Shown: positions 1 to 12,960, numbered from the stretch's first letter. The stretch is 64,000 bases of DNA from Anagrus nilaparvatae (GCA_022575985.1 JAKSXM010000014.1:18538001-18602000), one strand, 5' to 3'. The notes: generated by a model not told the origin, from the letters alone. A program made the numbers and translations.

Positions 1-360
1 ATTGGAAATTGTTATTGATTGGAAAATTTGTTTTTGAAAATCATTCTGGATTGGAAAAAAAATTGAAAAAAAAATTTTGGAACAAAAAATTGAGAAATGT
101 CCACCTTCACACAAAAATGACTGCCGAAAATCGAAAAATTTTTAATATAAAAGTTGTAAGGGGGCATTAGATTTGAGCTCTCACATGCCCTGCAGAACCC
201 AACTTAGAATTTTAAATAGAATGTATTCTTTTTAATTTCAAATTCAAATTTCGCAGCAAAATTTAGTTCCAGATATGATTTTAGCTAAAAAAAAGCAGAA
301 GGCCCATTTTCTAGGCCCAGAAAAGCTTTTATACGGCTTTAAATAAAGAAAACGGTTTTT
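1..360. other. AT-rich non-coding sequence, no gene seen
   Basis: Short direct repeats of ATTGGAAAA-like words occur in the first 90 bases. I see no credible reading frame or RNA gene. Confidence 0.5.
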
Positions 361-890
361 GGTAGGTACTACCATTGGAACATGTTTATAAGGATGGGGT
401 ACTTCAGAACTTGAAAATGTAGGGGGGAGGGCAATTTGTCCGGATTAAGGGGGGTGGTCAAATTTGTCCGGATTAAGGGGGGGGGGTCAAATTTGTCTGG
501 TTTAAGGGGAGGGGGTCGTATGAGACTTAGAATAATTTCAATTTAGGGACTTTGAAAAATCTGGGCTTAGGGGATTTAAAATGATACAGGCTTATTGACT
601 TAGAATAATTTTGATTAAGGATCTTGGGAAAATTCGGGTTAGGGATTTGGAATAATTCGGATTTAGTTTTTAATTTTGATTTAGGGACCTAGCAAAAATA
701 CGCGTTCAGGGAATCTGAATAATTTATGGGTTTAGAATCTTAACATCTAGTAAAGGTGATAATTTCAAATTATAAAAATAGCAAATTTTAATGTTGTATA
801 ACATTTATTCATTATACCTAGCCCTCTGCTAGAAGTAATCATGTTCCATGAATTTAGGTTGTGTTTACACAAAACGGTTATAAGTTTTTA
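361..890 (+). repeat. Dispersed 'GGAACATG...ACCGGTTATAAG' repeat with internal G-run arrays
   Basis: The copy starts near GGAACATGTTTATAAGGA and ends with TTAGGTTGTGTTTACACAAA then CGGTTATAAG. Inside are short-period repeats: GGGGGTCAAATTTGTCCG units (440-510), then about 30-bp units with a 'gggacttagaataatt' core (525-740). Related copies lie at 12640-12960, 17204-17650 (interrupted) and 54124-54440, and in reverse at 1140-1310, 9960-10160, 11583-11880, 36930-37155 and 56290-56515. Confidence 0.7.
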
Positions 891-1139
891 TTCTAATTTT
901 GTTTTTTTTTGGAAATTTTGTGATTATGTGAGATTTTAAGTTCTACATACTTTTTTTAAAAGCTCAAAATGAATAACAAAGATACACTTTCTATTTAAAA
1001 TTCTTAAGTTAGATCCTGTTGGGCCCTAACTCCTAAACCTAATGCCCGCTCCAAACCTAACAATTTTTATATGAAACTTTTTCGTTATTTTTATTTTTTT
1101 TTCGAGATATTTGAGGGTATATTAAAATGACTCACCCTG

Positions 1140-1310
1140 TATAACAGTTTTAACGTATACTTCAAAGAAGTCCATTGATTTTTAGTTCCTAAATAAAAAT
1201 TATTCGAACTTTATTTGACTTTTCCTACTAAACACTTCTATTTTTGACCACTCCCTAAAAATTAAACTTTTATTTTTAACCCCTCTGCCCCTCTTATTGA
1301 TCTCTCCATG
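1140..1310 (-). repeat. Reversed fragment of the G-run array repeat
   Basis: The order AACAGTTTTAACGTATACTT, then units on the theme 'taagtcc...' and a C-rich tail ending near ATGAACATTTCC, is the reverse complement of the family at 361-890. It is degraded and lacks clear ends. Confidence 0.5.
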
Positions 1311-1579
1311 AACATTTCCATTGATAAGAATTTTTCCCATTGAATTTTTGACCCTAACTTCTCTAAGTTAGGCAAGTTGAAAATAATTTTTATACATTCA
1401 TATCTTTGGGTTCTGAACACATCAATAGATCTACAAGGTTTAAAAAAATTGGCCGTTCTATGAACTTTCACTAAATACAAACAAAACTATTTGGACCATA
1501 TTATATTAGCCACCCTAAAATCATAAATAATAAGATCCAAATTATAAATTTAAGATTATTTTTCTTTTTATACAGCATT

Positions 1580-1830
1580 AGTGAAGCTCCCCATAGAGTT
1601 TTGGGGCAAAGTCCCCGAAATAAAAAATCGGATAATCCCACTTACACCTTAATATGCTACTCGCCCTATTTGTAAAGTAATATGGAAGGGGATCGAGGGG
1701 GTTCAGCTCTCTTTGAAGGTTTAAGGGCATAAAATCGGATACTCGGCACATACCCCAAGAGTAAGCTAGATTAAAGGGGGTCGAGAGGGTGCAGCTTGGG
1801 GACAAAAGCATCGCAATAAAAAAAATTGTC
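1580..1830. repeat. Short degenerate tandem duplication
   Basis: GGGGATCGAGGGGGTTCAGC (near 1689) recurs as GGGGGTCGAGAGGGTGCAGC (near 1776), and AAATCGGATA occurs twice nearby (near 1625 and 1732). Two units of roughly 90-100 bp are visible. An 84-codon minus-strand frame over it has no recognisable domain, and I do not call it a gene. Confidence 0.5.
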
Positions 1831-3090
1831 ACTCCATTTATCTCCTAATGGTGTATTTGCACCTAAAGCTAATTTTTTTCAGAAAAGAATTATCCTGGAT
1901 AAACAAAACATAATTATTTATTATTTAAAAAAAATTTCTTCTTATTAATTTTTTGCTTAGATTTTCAGTAAAGCATTTGTCCAGGGGGAAATTTTTCGGG
2001 GGAAGGGAGAACAGGGCCGCCATTCTTCGGAATGCAGGCAAATCATTTTAAAATAATCGTTTTCAATAAAAAAGTATGTTAATTCAAAAAAAATTTTTAT
2101 TCTTTTACTTTTTACTCAAACCTAAAGATGTATATCTTTGAGCAAGTCTCAATTTTAAATTTTATGCAGTTTTGAAATATAAACAAAATAAAATCCATTA
2201 GGGGGTTGGAAATTTTCCTAAAAAAATAAATAATTCTTTTTTCTACCTAAATTTCAATTAAAATTCTCTTTTTTACATAGATTTTAGAAATAAGCTATGA
2301 ATATTTTGTCATTGCTCGAGGAACCAAATATTGACAACAATTTGGCCGCAATCAATAAAGATTTTTAATGAACTCATAATTGTTTTTATAAACTTTGAAA
2401 TTTTTAGTTGAAAAATTTTTTACGAACAATAAATTTATTGATTATAAATTTATAAAATACCTATTTTCTAAAAGAGAACTTACTTTGATATTCTAGCTTC
2501 CAGAAATAAAATATTCAAACTTTTTTAGCTAAAGAGTGTTTTACAGTAGCTTGTTAAGCAGAAAGATGGATGAAATTATAATAATCTCGAAGAAAAAATT
2601 TGCTTTATTCTTAAAATAATACGGTTCAGGATTTAATTAGTAGAGTTGAAGTTAATTATCACGAACAATAAATTTGAATTTAGCCAGCAATTATAAGAAA
2701 AAAAGAAAAGATTTTTTTAGATTATATTTTCACAGTACATTTATTGCAAAATGACTTCATATCTTTCATTCAAACATCATCATCTAAAAAGTCTATTGTT
2801 CAATTTATGTTACACTCAAATTACAAAATTGCAAAATAAAACTAAAAATAAAAAAATCCCCATAACGGACATAATAATAATAAAATATAAAAAACCAGGT
2901 GGCACATATTTAGCAGTTGTTGAAAGGCGTTCTTTGAGCTATACTATTTTCGCGACGTGATGTCTCAATGAAATCTCGTAACGAAAGTAAAGAGCAATGT
3001 ATACAATACAAAAAGGTGTATTTAGACGAGAGGAAAAAAATCATCGCCGGTCTAAATTACTAAGTATAGTTAAGTTCGCGAAAGATTTGG
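1831..3090. other. AT-rich intergenic sequence
   Basis: I find no gene. A 69-codon plus-strand frame at 2751-2960 is lysine- and isoleucine-rich, as expected from chance in AT-rich DNA. Confidence 0.5.
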
Positions 3091-3094
3091 TACA

Positions 3095-3310
3095 GAGAGT
3101 ATATTATATGGTCACGTCGACTTTTTGCCTCCCAGGGCGATATGGTATTCATTTACCCTGGAACCCCCGCGGAAGTCGCGACAATGAAAATGAGTGTAAG
3201 AGAACCTGGGGGGTAGCCACGAGGTCGAGGGGGGTCTAGTCAACGTTGATGTTGCTTACCACCGTCGCCGAAAAGCCGCCATCGCGAATATTGTTTGTAA
3301 GATTTTACAA
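3095..3310. other. GC-rich island with splice-like signals on both strands (possible first exon)
   Basis: This 200-bp patch is much richer in G+C and CpG than its surroundings. On the plus strand ATGAAAATGAGT is followed directly by GTAAGA. On the minus strand ATGGCGGCTTTTCGGCGACG (from 3282) is followed by TG and then GTAAGC. Either could be a 5' exon of a gene whose other exons lie outside or far away. No domain can be read from so few codons. It may instead be an unmethylated promoter patch or a repeat remnant. Confidence 0.3.
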
Positions 3311-5597
3311 GTTTGCTACTGCAAATACATGTTTTTTTTTTTTGTATTATATGAAATTCAAGCGAAAAATCACGTCGAATCAAGTACATAAGTGTGCCTT
3401 TGATGAGAGTGACACATAAAAGCGTGGTAGGTAACATTTTTTTAATAATTTATTTCTTTTTGAGTAAATTATTGCAAAAGAGCTTACAACGCGTGTGGTT
3501 CGCGATTTCTATTATTATTAAAAAAAGTTTGCAAGATTAATCGACTGCGAACTGTTCTTTTTATTTTTTAAAAATTATTGAATACAGCTGGAAAATGTGT
3601 ACTCAGTGGTGTTCTATCATGAGCAATTAGTGTTAAAAATTAGAGTACTCTTGAAAAAGTGATTCTTCAGTAAACGAACGTTAAAATAGAATAATTCGTT
3701 ATAAATAATTTTTTGTAAAAATCAAAACGAACAATTTCAGCAGTATATCTTCAACAATTTGAATACTCACTGACGAATGCATAAAAAATATTTAAAAAAA
3801 GATTCACCTGTAAACATAATAGTAATACATAATATTTTTTAAAACGAAAAAGCAATATCATGTTTTACGTATTGTAAAAGTTGATGATTATTATTCTTCT
3901 TTTTTCCAATCATTTATTTATTTATATGAATAAAAACCCGGCAATGTATGATCAAAGTATACCGATGCATTATATTATTATCAGACCATTAGTATTAAAT
4001 TTTTCTCTTTATTTTGACTTTTGCAATCAAGTTACTTCTTTAGAATGCATCTTTTATACAAAGATAGAGTATGTTATTATTGTTATTATTGTGTTTACTA
4101 ATACTTTCAGCTTATTAATTGGCTATTTATTTTTTAAAGTTTTATTGTCTTGATTGTAATTAAAATTTTGTTCAAATAAAATTCTTACCCTTTTAATTTA
4201 CGATGTTATTATTGTAAATCCTTAATAATCTATGGTAAAAAAAAATTGCAATATTTTTTTATGATTTTTAGGCAAAAATAGTTAGGCTACAAATAGGATT
4301 CTATTGCTGAAATCACACAGCTACAAGATTAAATGATCTAAATAATTTTATTATCATTTCACTTAAAATTTGATTATAATTTTGAGATAAAATAATAAAA
4401 TAATTAGAATTTTTATTCATACTGCAGATTATTGGCTTCCTCAATCACAATACTTGAGAACCAAAGTCAATCTAGAATTTTATAAATCTTATCAGAATGA
4501 AAATTACAATATAGGTAAACATTAAGGCTAAAATATGTACAAACAAAAGCACGCGACCCATAAAATACTTATAAGGCCCATAAAATCTAAATCTTTTATT
4601 GAAAAACACGCGTCAAAAAAAGGAGCATTATATGCTAAAAAATCACGTATATATTTTTTTCAAACATCAGAAATAACATCTGGCAATACTTAAAATTTTC
4701 AAGTACTTATCAAGTATCAACTAGTGGATTTTATACATATAAAATATAGTTAAAGTATGTACTAATCCAAAAAATTATTCAACAGAGTGCGAAAAAAGAT
4801 GAGGTACTTTTATAAAAAAAATTTTTCGCATACTTGAATCCTCAGCGTGTGCCACTGCCGTCGGTCTTATAATTTTTATTAAACGATATAACACACGCGC
4901 TATTTGGTCTTCTTTTTTTTATTTTATCATCGTCATCATCATTTCCACATCAATTGACCGATTTAATGACAATAATAAATTTTATATTATAAATGGAATA
5001 AAGTTATAATTTTTTTTTTCAATGCCTACAAAAAGTTTTTTTGCTGTTTTTATGTATTGTTAACTCTTTAGTCAAGTACTTTTTTTATATTGTATGAACT
5101 ACTTACCTTATTTTTACAAAAGGGCCTTTTAAGCTTTTAGTTTATGGCATTTAAAAAGGGAAATAAAAATTAGTATATTAAATTCAAAATATGGTTAAAA
5201 ATATTATATTGTAATAGTAATAAATATTGATATACAATGTTATTAAATACACGATAAGAATTAATTATCTTAGATTTGGTTACTTTTTCGAAATATTAAA
5301 GAAATTTATTATTTAAAGTAAAAGCACGAACTTAAAGATCAAATATTTTTTTTTTTTAATTTCTAAAAGATTAGATGATAAGTTATTTTGAAAATTACCA
5401 AAAACCCTATTTAATAAGACTGAAATTTATGTATCTTGGCACAGAAGGCCTATTGGCATAAACGGAGGGTGGGCACGTTTTTTCGATATAATAAATTGAC
5501 CCATAACCATTTGGTGTAGTCCATATGTATTAAACTCTTCTCTTGCGCGTATTAATATTATAATGTCTGATGAGGTGAGTGGAATATGAACGAAACG
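3311..5597. other. AT-rich intergenic sequence with one repeat fragment
   Basis: I see no gene. At 5430-5560 there is a fragment (GGCCTATTGGCATAAACGGA, then ACCATTTGGTGTAG) of the family that forms the middle palindrome at 23950-26255. Confidence 0.5.
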
Positions 5598-6856
5598 TTA
5601 ACTCATTAACGCCGGGGCGGAGAGTTTTGGGAATGAGCAAAAATAAGTATATTCCCTTATAGATAAATGGCTAAAAAGCTCATCATACCTAAAATACCCT
5701 AAAAACGGGGGTGAAAGGGGTAGGTCATAAGGAAATGTTTGGAAAAATCAATGAAAAAGTGTCTAATTTTATTGAAAAATGTTTGAAAATAATATTTTTT
5801 ATGTAAAAGTAAACATCGTCTACATTGAGGTCTCATACATTTTGGCTCTATTTACAACCCTTAAAAGGTGGATAGGGGTGGTACTCCAGTCAAAATACGG
5901 GTTTGGTTGTATTATCACTGACGAACACGAGATTTGTTCTAATATAGGTTTTTTGGCTGGTGGATCACGAAAATCGGAGTCATTTGGCAAAGAAATTGGG
6001 GTTTTACCCTTAAATTTGCAAAAACTACCCCCAAAAAGGGGTTTTTTTGACATATTCGCACTTTGAGCACTCAGTTTTGCACCATACGGGTTTTTTGGGT
6101 CACTGATCAATAATTTCGACTTCTTTTTCATAAATATTTAATATTTCACCCTTAAAATAGCTAGAAATACCCCTAAAAGGGGTGTTTTTGCTATTTTTGC
6201 ACTTTTAGCGTCCAAAGTACATTTTTATACTTTTTTTGGGCCGCTAATAAAGAATTTCGACTTCATTTTCATAAAAATTCAATATTTCACCCTTAAAGCA
6301 GCTAAAACAACCCCTAAATGGTGTGTTTTTGTTATTTTCGCACTTTGAGCGTCCAGGATACACCCATATTAGGGGTATTTTTAGCTATTTTGGGGTAGTT
6401 TTTGCAAATTTAAGGGTGAAGCCCCAATTTCTCTGCCAAATGACTCCGATTTTCGTGATCCGCGAGCCAAAAAACCTATAGTAGAACAAATCTGGTGTTC
6501 GTCAGTGATAATACAACCAAACCCGAATTTTGACTGGATTACCACCCCTATCCACCTTTTAAGGGTTGTAAATAGGGCCAAAATGTATGAGACATCAATG
6601 TATACGAAGTTTACTTAAATTTACATAAAAAATATTATTTTCAATCATTTTTCAATAAAATTCGATACTTTTTTCATTGAATTTTCCAAATATTTCCTAA
6701 TAATGCCTGACCTACCCCTTTCATCCCCGTTGTGAGGGTGTTTTTAAGGGTTGTAGGTGAAAACTAATGTCAGATTCTTTGAGCCACTTATCTATAAGGG
6801 AATATACTTATATTTGCTCATTTCCAAAACTCTCCGCCCCGGCGTTAATGAGTTAA
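5598..6856. mobile_element. TTAA-flanked palindromic element (piggyBac-like target site)
   Basis: TTAA at 5598-5601 and 6853-6856 flanks perfect inverted ends CTCATTAACGCCGGGGCGG. The arms continue inward as near-palindromes of several hundred bases: GTATATTCCCTTATAGATAA occurs on both sides, and the inner part carries CTCCAGTCAAAATACGGG-type sequence at about 5885 with an inverted copy near 6530. TTAA duplication is the hallmark of piggyBac transposons, but no transposase is present and the termini are not the usual CCC type, so the superfamily is tentative. The 103- and 95-codon frames here are by-products of the palindrome. Confidence 0.8.
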
Positions 6857-7256
6857 GCTAAAATAAAAGGCATAAAATATCTTCAATTTTATTTTATTCC
6901 AAATGCTTAAATGGTAATAATTCTAAAGCGATCACAAAGAAAACTAATTGCATTTTTTATCAGGGAAAATCCATATAGTTTTATCTTTTTTGATGAGCTA
7001 ATATCTAAAATGCTAAATTCTTTTGCGTTTTTTTTTTCATTTTTTCATTGCCTAAATTTTTTGGTCTAAAATTTTATGGACGTATAATGTTATAATGAGT
7101 TTTGAAAATTTTTTTTATTAGTATCAAACATATCATACGAGACTTATGCTAAGGTTGATTACAAGAGCTAGCAAGAAAAAGGACATTTATTGTGTATTAT
7201 TTGAAAGTTCATATGTTTAGCCCTAATTATGTTTACTAAAAATTCAATATATTTAT
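6857..7256. other. AT-rich spacer between two mobile elements
   Basis: I see no gene, RNA or repeat that I can support. Confidence 0.5.
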
Positions 7257-7967
7257 CAGGGTGTTTCTTATTTCCCAAACTGCCCGTATAGAAAAATACT
7301 GGCCCAAATATAATACTTCAGGTCGTAAAACTATTATTTAAAAAAAAATTTTTTATAAGCAACTTGATTTAGTGTGCCGATTTGCAAATGAAAATCTGGA
7401 AAAAGGTTTTAAAAACGTTTTAGAAAGCTTTTAGAAACCTTCCCAAAAACTTTTCACTACTAAAATGTTCTAAAAGCTTATTAGCAACAAAATATCTAGA
7501 AAAAACTGTAAATTGTAACATAAGAGGTTATTTTTATGTATTTTGTCCATTTACAGAAGCCTTGTTTCATTGTCTCGTCACTAAAAGAAGAAATATGTAA
7601 CTTTGCAAAAAATCAATGAATAAAACAGTCAAATTGCAATTGGCGTGGATATTTGCTTTTTAAACGACCATAAATTTTAAATTAGGTTCAGATATAATAA
7701 AATATGTAATAATTTACGGTTTTTTAAAGATATTTTCTCATTAACACGCTTTTAAAACGTTTTAGTGGTAAAAAGTTTTTGAGAAGGTTTCTAAAAGCTT
7801 TCTAAAACGTTTTTAAAACCTTTTTCCTGATTTTCATTTGCAAATCGGCACACTACATCAAGTTGTTTATAAAAAATTTTTTTTAGATAATAGTTTTATG
7901 ACCTGAAGTATCATATTCGAGCCAGTATTTTTCTCTACGGGCAGTTTGGGGAATAAGAAACACCCTT
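7257..7967. mobile_element. hAT-like MITE with 8-9 bp target-site duplication
   Basis: The left end is CAGGGTGTTTCTTATTTCCC and the right end is its inverse (GAATAAGAAACACCCT). Arms of about 235 bp pair across a roughly 240-bp centre. TATATTTAT flanks both sides (7248-7256 and 7967-7975), giving an 8-9 bp target duplication. A CAGGG start with an 8-bp duplication is typical of hAT transposons. No transposase frame remains. Confidence 0.85.
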
Positions 7968-8409
7968 ATATTTATATTTATGGAGCATAATAAATATACA
8001 CCTTTTACGTGACATTTTGCCCCCATATTTTCTAGCACAGGAATCATCTTTAAGCTTATTTTAAAAACTTATAACGGAAGTCTAAACATAATCTTTAAGA
8101 TTCTTGTTTATTCTAAGGCCTTATCTACAGAGACGTCTACAGAGACGTGTCGTCTTGGGACGCAAGTTTGAACGACACCTAGATATACGAGAATTTTCTC
8201 TTCCGTTTCACAGACTGGCACTCTAATGTAGTCTTTTAAGAGAAAGTTTATCATATTCGAGAAGTTCGAGAGATTCGATTCGATCAGCGGCGGTACTTTT
8301 AAAAAAATTGTATATAAATTTAAGGTGCTGCCTAGGAGAAGTATAAAACGAATAGAGAGATAATAATAATAATAACAATTAATAGTAGAAAGGGATAGAA
8401 AAAACTGAT

Positions 8410-9012
8410 CTTACAACAACAAAAACATTTACATGTAAAAATGACGCAAGTTTGCTATACGTGCTTGTATTTTGGCCTTTGTTTTTAGGTGTAAAAATTT
8501 TTCACTGCTAAAGTTTTAAGATCTGAAAAACTTTACGCAAGTTTTAAATATTTAAAAAATATATTTTATTTAAATTTGCTGTATTGAAAATTACCAATTA
8601 TTATCTGAAGCGAATTGACCCTTAATTAATTCATCTTACAATTATCAATAATTATTTAAAAAAACTTGTCAGGCCGTTAATTAATTATGAAAAATGCTTT
8701 ATTTTGCAAATTAATTTTCAAATTTTCAACTTTTTTTTACTTGGCGGCCTGGCAAGTTTTTACAAATAATTTTTTTATAATTGTAAGTTGGATTAATTAA
8801 GGGTCAATTCGCTTCAAATAATAACTGGTAATTTTCAATACAGCAAATTTAAATAAAATATATTTTTTAAATATTTAAAACTTGCGTAAAGTTTTTCAGA
8901 TCTTAAAACTTTAGCAGTGAAAAATTTTTACACCTAAAAACAAAGGCCAAAATACAAGCACGTATAGCAAACTTGCGTCATTTTTACATGTAAATGTTTT
9001 TGTTGTTGTAAG
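8410..9012. mobile_element. 603-bp fold-back element
   Basis: The left arm starts CTTACAACAACAAAAACATT and the right arm ends with the exact inverse (TTTTTGTTGTTGTAAG). Arms of about 260 bp are nearly perfect, including GCAAGTTTGCTATACGTGCT near 8446-8466 inverted near 8960. AT occurs on both sides of the insertion, too short to fix a superfamily. The high arm identity suggests a recent insertion. Confidence 0.85.
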
Positions 9013-11580
9013 ATACGTATTTACTGCTGTATAATATCAGCTAATAGTATATATATTTTATATTTAAAAAAAATTTTACAAATTTTTAATATCATTTTCT
9101 GCAAGTATTAAAACAACAATTAATTTCAACAAAAAAAAAAGGACAATAATAATAAATGAATATTATTTTCAGTATAATAGCAAATAAAACATACAACAAC
9201 AAAAAAGTATGTAGCTGTCAGAATATTTAAAATATATGAGTTTTTTTTTCTCAATAATTTAATTAAAATTTCTTTCAATAACTCTACATACGCTGTAAAT
9301 AAAAAAGAAATTATTTTTTTTTAGACAGTATAAATTAATCTTGTATGACAACAATCAATTTATCAAATATTGGACAATAATTTTTTATAAATATAAATTT
9401 CCGCATTTTTCTTTCTTATGGTCAAGTATATATGATATTTGATTGATTTAAAGACGTAATATAATTAACTTGTTTTGCTTAAAAAAAACATATTGTGAGG
9501 TCTATTTATATTTTTTTTTCTTCGTTTTATTAAAAAAATAATTACAAGTAAATATAAGATCTTGTAATATAAATTATTTCATTTATATAAATTTGATAAA
9601 AAATTTATAATATTAATTTAAAATATTTATTTTTCTAACTATTAATCATTATTAAAATTTAAAAAAAATGAGAAATTATAATTTTTAATTTTATTCTGTA
9701 AATTACTATCATATATTTAAAAACTTTTACATTATCAATAAATTATCTAATATTTAAATTCATGTGTAAACATGTCGTTAATATTTGATTTTATTTTTTT
9801 AACTTTAATAAAATATGTAAATTTATGTACTTTGTAATTAAATTTAACTTGTTTAAAAAACACATGGACGCTTTATATGATCGTTAAATTGGATAGCTTA
9901 TTTAAGTTTTCAAGAAGTCTCTGGCCATCGGGATTTTCAAAAATTAATCCAGAGAAATGGAAAGTAACGTGTCATATTCTAATTTATTCGAAGTCATAAC
10001 TCGAGTCATAAGTCCCCAAACCCGAATTATTCTAAGTCCTTAAATCAAAATTATTTTATCTCAGTCCATTTGATCTCACCCCCTAAAACTTCAACTTTTG
10101 ACCTCCCAACCCTCTATAAATGTCCATTTTTCATTGCCCCTCTATTTTTGGGATCTTTACCATGTAAGCATTGTTTAGCATTGTAAAGGACCATCCGCTA
10201 AATATGTACAAAATAAAAAAATTAACCTTTCCTTACAGAAAAGAAACATTAATGTGACGAACTATTTTAAGCATTAAATATAAAATTCGTTAAATTTTCG
10301 CATTAGATTTTTTGCATTTTGATAAATACATGTAAAAAGTTATGATATGAAAGGTGGCGAGTCACACCTCCCGTGGTTTAAATGCACATAACGTTCATAC
10401 ATCAAAAATAGTGAAAGCGTATATATTACAATATTTATGCTAAAATTTTATTAAATAAAAAAAAAGATAATTGTTGCTTTTCTATCTAATTATAATTGCT
10501 ATTTTTTTAAAATAATATATTATAATTGTGTTTGAGCACAATATGTCTATATACTTTTAATGGACTGATTCATTTAAATATCTTACAAAGCATTTTAAGC
10601 ATGCCGAAAAGGATACATACTATGGTTTCGAATGACTAATTGATGCTCGATTTTGACATACACGCGTACATACACACATTCAGCAAGCTTTATTATTATT
10701 TTTCATTTCATTTTTTTTTTCTTTTTGTAAACATTCGTATTGATCTGTATCGTATTAATCGAGTGTTTCATATATTTGGCATGTTATATTGTGATGTAGA
10801 AATGAATCTTTATTATTATTATTTTTTTTTTCATGTAGAATAATAAATAATGGTCATTGTGGTAAGTAAATTAACTAAGCTATTGTATTTTTGATAAATG
10901 TTTTATATTCAAAAGGATTGATAATTTTAATTAACAATTGTAAAGTCTGTTATGTAAGATTATTTTATTGTAAAATGTCGATTTTCTATAAATGTTAATA
11001 TTAATATTGGACTTATCATTAATTTTTCTTAAATAATTAAAATAATTATTTCTAGCCATTTATGAATTGCTTTAATGAAAAGATAATGAAAATGAAAAAC
11101 GTATGAATTTTAAAAAGTGAAATATTTTGTAATACTAGATACCGTCAAAGACGGGTAGAGCGAAGCTGATCATGTTAGAAAAAAGCAAGAAAAGAGTTTC
11201 AGTAATTTTTTAATTTAGGGATTTTAAAAGCTTTGATTAGATTGAGTTCAATAATAATGTTTAAATAAGACGTAAAAAAATGTTAAGCATAGTTAAAATT
11301 TTTAAGTGTTGGCCAAAAAGTACACGAAAAATCCGCCCCTTATTTTGAAACCTTATTATTTGTTTGCTGAAAAGATTTCAACCAAACTTTTGTTGGCGGA
11401 ACTTTGTTATTACGTCCTTTTTCTATAATTCACCAACAACAAAAAAGTTACTCTGAACTCTAATACCCCTCAATTAACATAATTACCAAAATAATATTAT
11501 ACACAACTTTTATTCAATTTACTGACTCCTATACGGGGGCAAAAATGGATAAAACTACCCCTGAATTTAACAAAAAATGA
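9013..11580. other. AT-rich intergenic sequence
   Basis: I see no gene. It includes a reversed fragment of the 30-bp array repeat at 9960-10160 (CCGAATTATTCTAAGTCC-type units followed by C-runs). The 67-codon frame at 10640-10843 is low-complexity and unsupported. Confidence 0.5.
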
Positions 11581-11582
11581 AA

Positions 11583-12960
11583 AAAACTTATAACTGGTTT
11601 GTGTTTTCACACAACCAACGATCATGAATCATGTTCACTTATAACGTTTTAACGTATATTCCCTAATTATTATAAGTCCTAAGATCGAAATTACAATAAA
11701 TCCCAAAATATAAATTATCCCAAGTCCATAAACCTAAAGTATTCTAAGTTCTTGTGCTTACTCTCACTTTAAATTATTCTAAGTCCCTTAATCGGAAGTA
11801 TTCTAAGTCCATTTCATACCCCTCTCCCCTAAAAACGTCGTTAATATTTCAACCCCTACCCCCCTAAAACCTCAATACACGGTGATCCCGGGTGGGACGT
11901 GAATTTTATTTTATTAGGTGCATCGCTAGTTGTTGATGCTTGTAATCTTAGCTGCGATTGGTTAACTAATAAACAAACAATGCATCCGCTCTGGATCGCC
12001 CTGTATTTACCCCCCCCCCCTAAAACATCACTTCCCTTATGCAAAAAGTTAACAAAGATGCAATAAGAGGGCAGATTTTTCTGAGTCTTTACTTTGCTTT
12101 AGCTAACAAGAGACCGCTAACTTTAGGAAACCAAATTACAAATTACTTTCATTAATAATTGAAAAAAACTCCGATAACCTCCGTTTATTCCAACGGGCCT
12201 TCTAGGCACAAGAATACTGTGCACAAGGCTTTTAAATGTAGTTTTTTGGTAATATTGCTTTTTAGTTAGTTAGTTAACAAAAACACTTCTTGTTGGTCAC
12301 AATTTTTCGGTATTAAAGTCATTTTTCAAGCCTTGGATACCGCAATTTTTCTCAATGTTATAGCAATTTAACCAAATGGTCATTTTTGTCCCGAAATGAT
12401 TAATTTTTAAATTATCTCAAAAATTGCAATTTTAGACAAAAATGGGTTTTATAGGTCTCAACAATTTTCTAAAAGCTTTTTTCTAAAAATTCTTTATTTG
12501 TCCTTTAGAATTATTTGTTTGCAAAACATTATTACCTTTCTAATTTTTTATATTAAATTCTCTTCTTTATAGTCAGTAAATTGAATGCCCATTTTTGTCC
12601 CAAAATGATCAATTTTTCAATTTGCTGCAAAAATCGTAGTTTTAACATCGAACATGTTTCTAAGGAGAGGTAACCTGTGAATCTGAAAATCAAGTGGGGT
12701 CAAATGTCAAAAATCGTGTGGGGTTAGGAACTTAAAATATTTTATATTTAGGGACTTTGAATAATTTACTTTGAGAGGCTTAGAAAAATTCAAGTTTAGG
12801 GACTTAAAATATTCCGGGTTTAGAGACTTCTAATAATTTGAGTTGAGGGACTTAGAATATTTTCAATTTAAGGACTTAAAATGATACAGGTTTACAGAAT
12901 CTAAATAATTTGGGTTTAGAATCTTAACATCTAGTAAAGGTGATAATTACAAATTATAAG
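11583..12960 (-). repeat. Reversed G-run array repeat plus an inserted GTGTCAC-family fragment
   Basis: The left end reads AACTTATAACTGGTTTGTGT, then C-rich and 'ctaagtcc' units to about 12010, the reverse of the family at 361-890. At 12180-12620 are fragments shared with the palindrome at 23950-26255 (CCGTTTATTCCAACGGGCCT, and AACCAAATGGTCATTTTTGT). From 12640 another array runs in the plus orientation to about 12960. The whole block appears to be a nest of degraded insertions. The poly-C near 12010 is one of several homopolymer runs tied to this family. Confidence 0.6.

Noticed and set aside
5779..6131. Overlapping 95- and 103-codon ORFs on opposite strands
   Set aside because: Both lie in the arms of the TTAA palindrome and arise from its repeat sequence; related fragments recur in other CTCCAGT-family copies.
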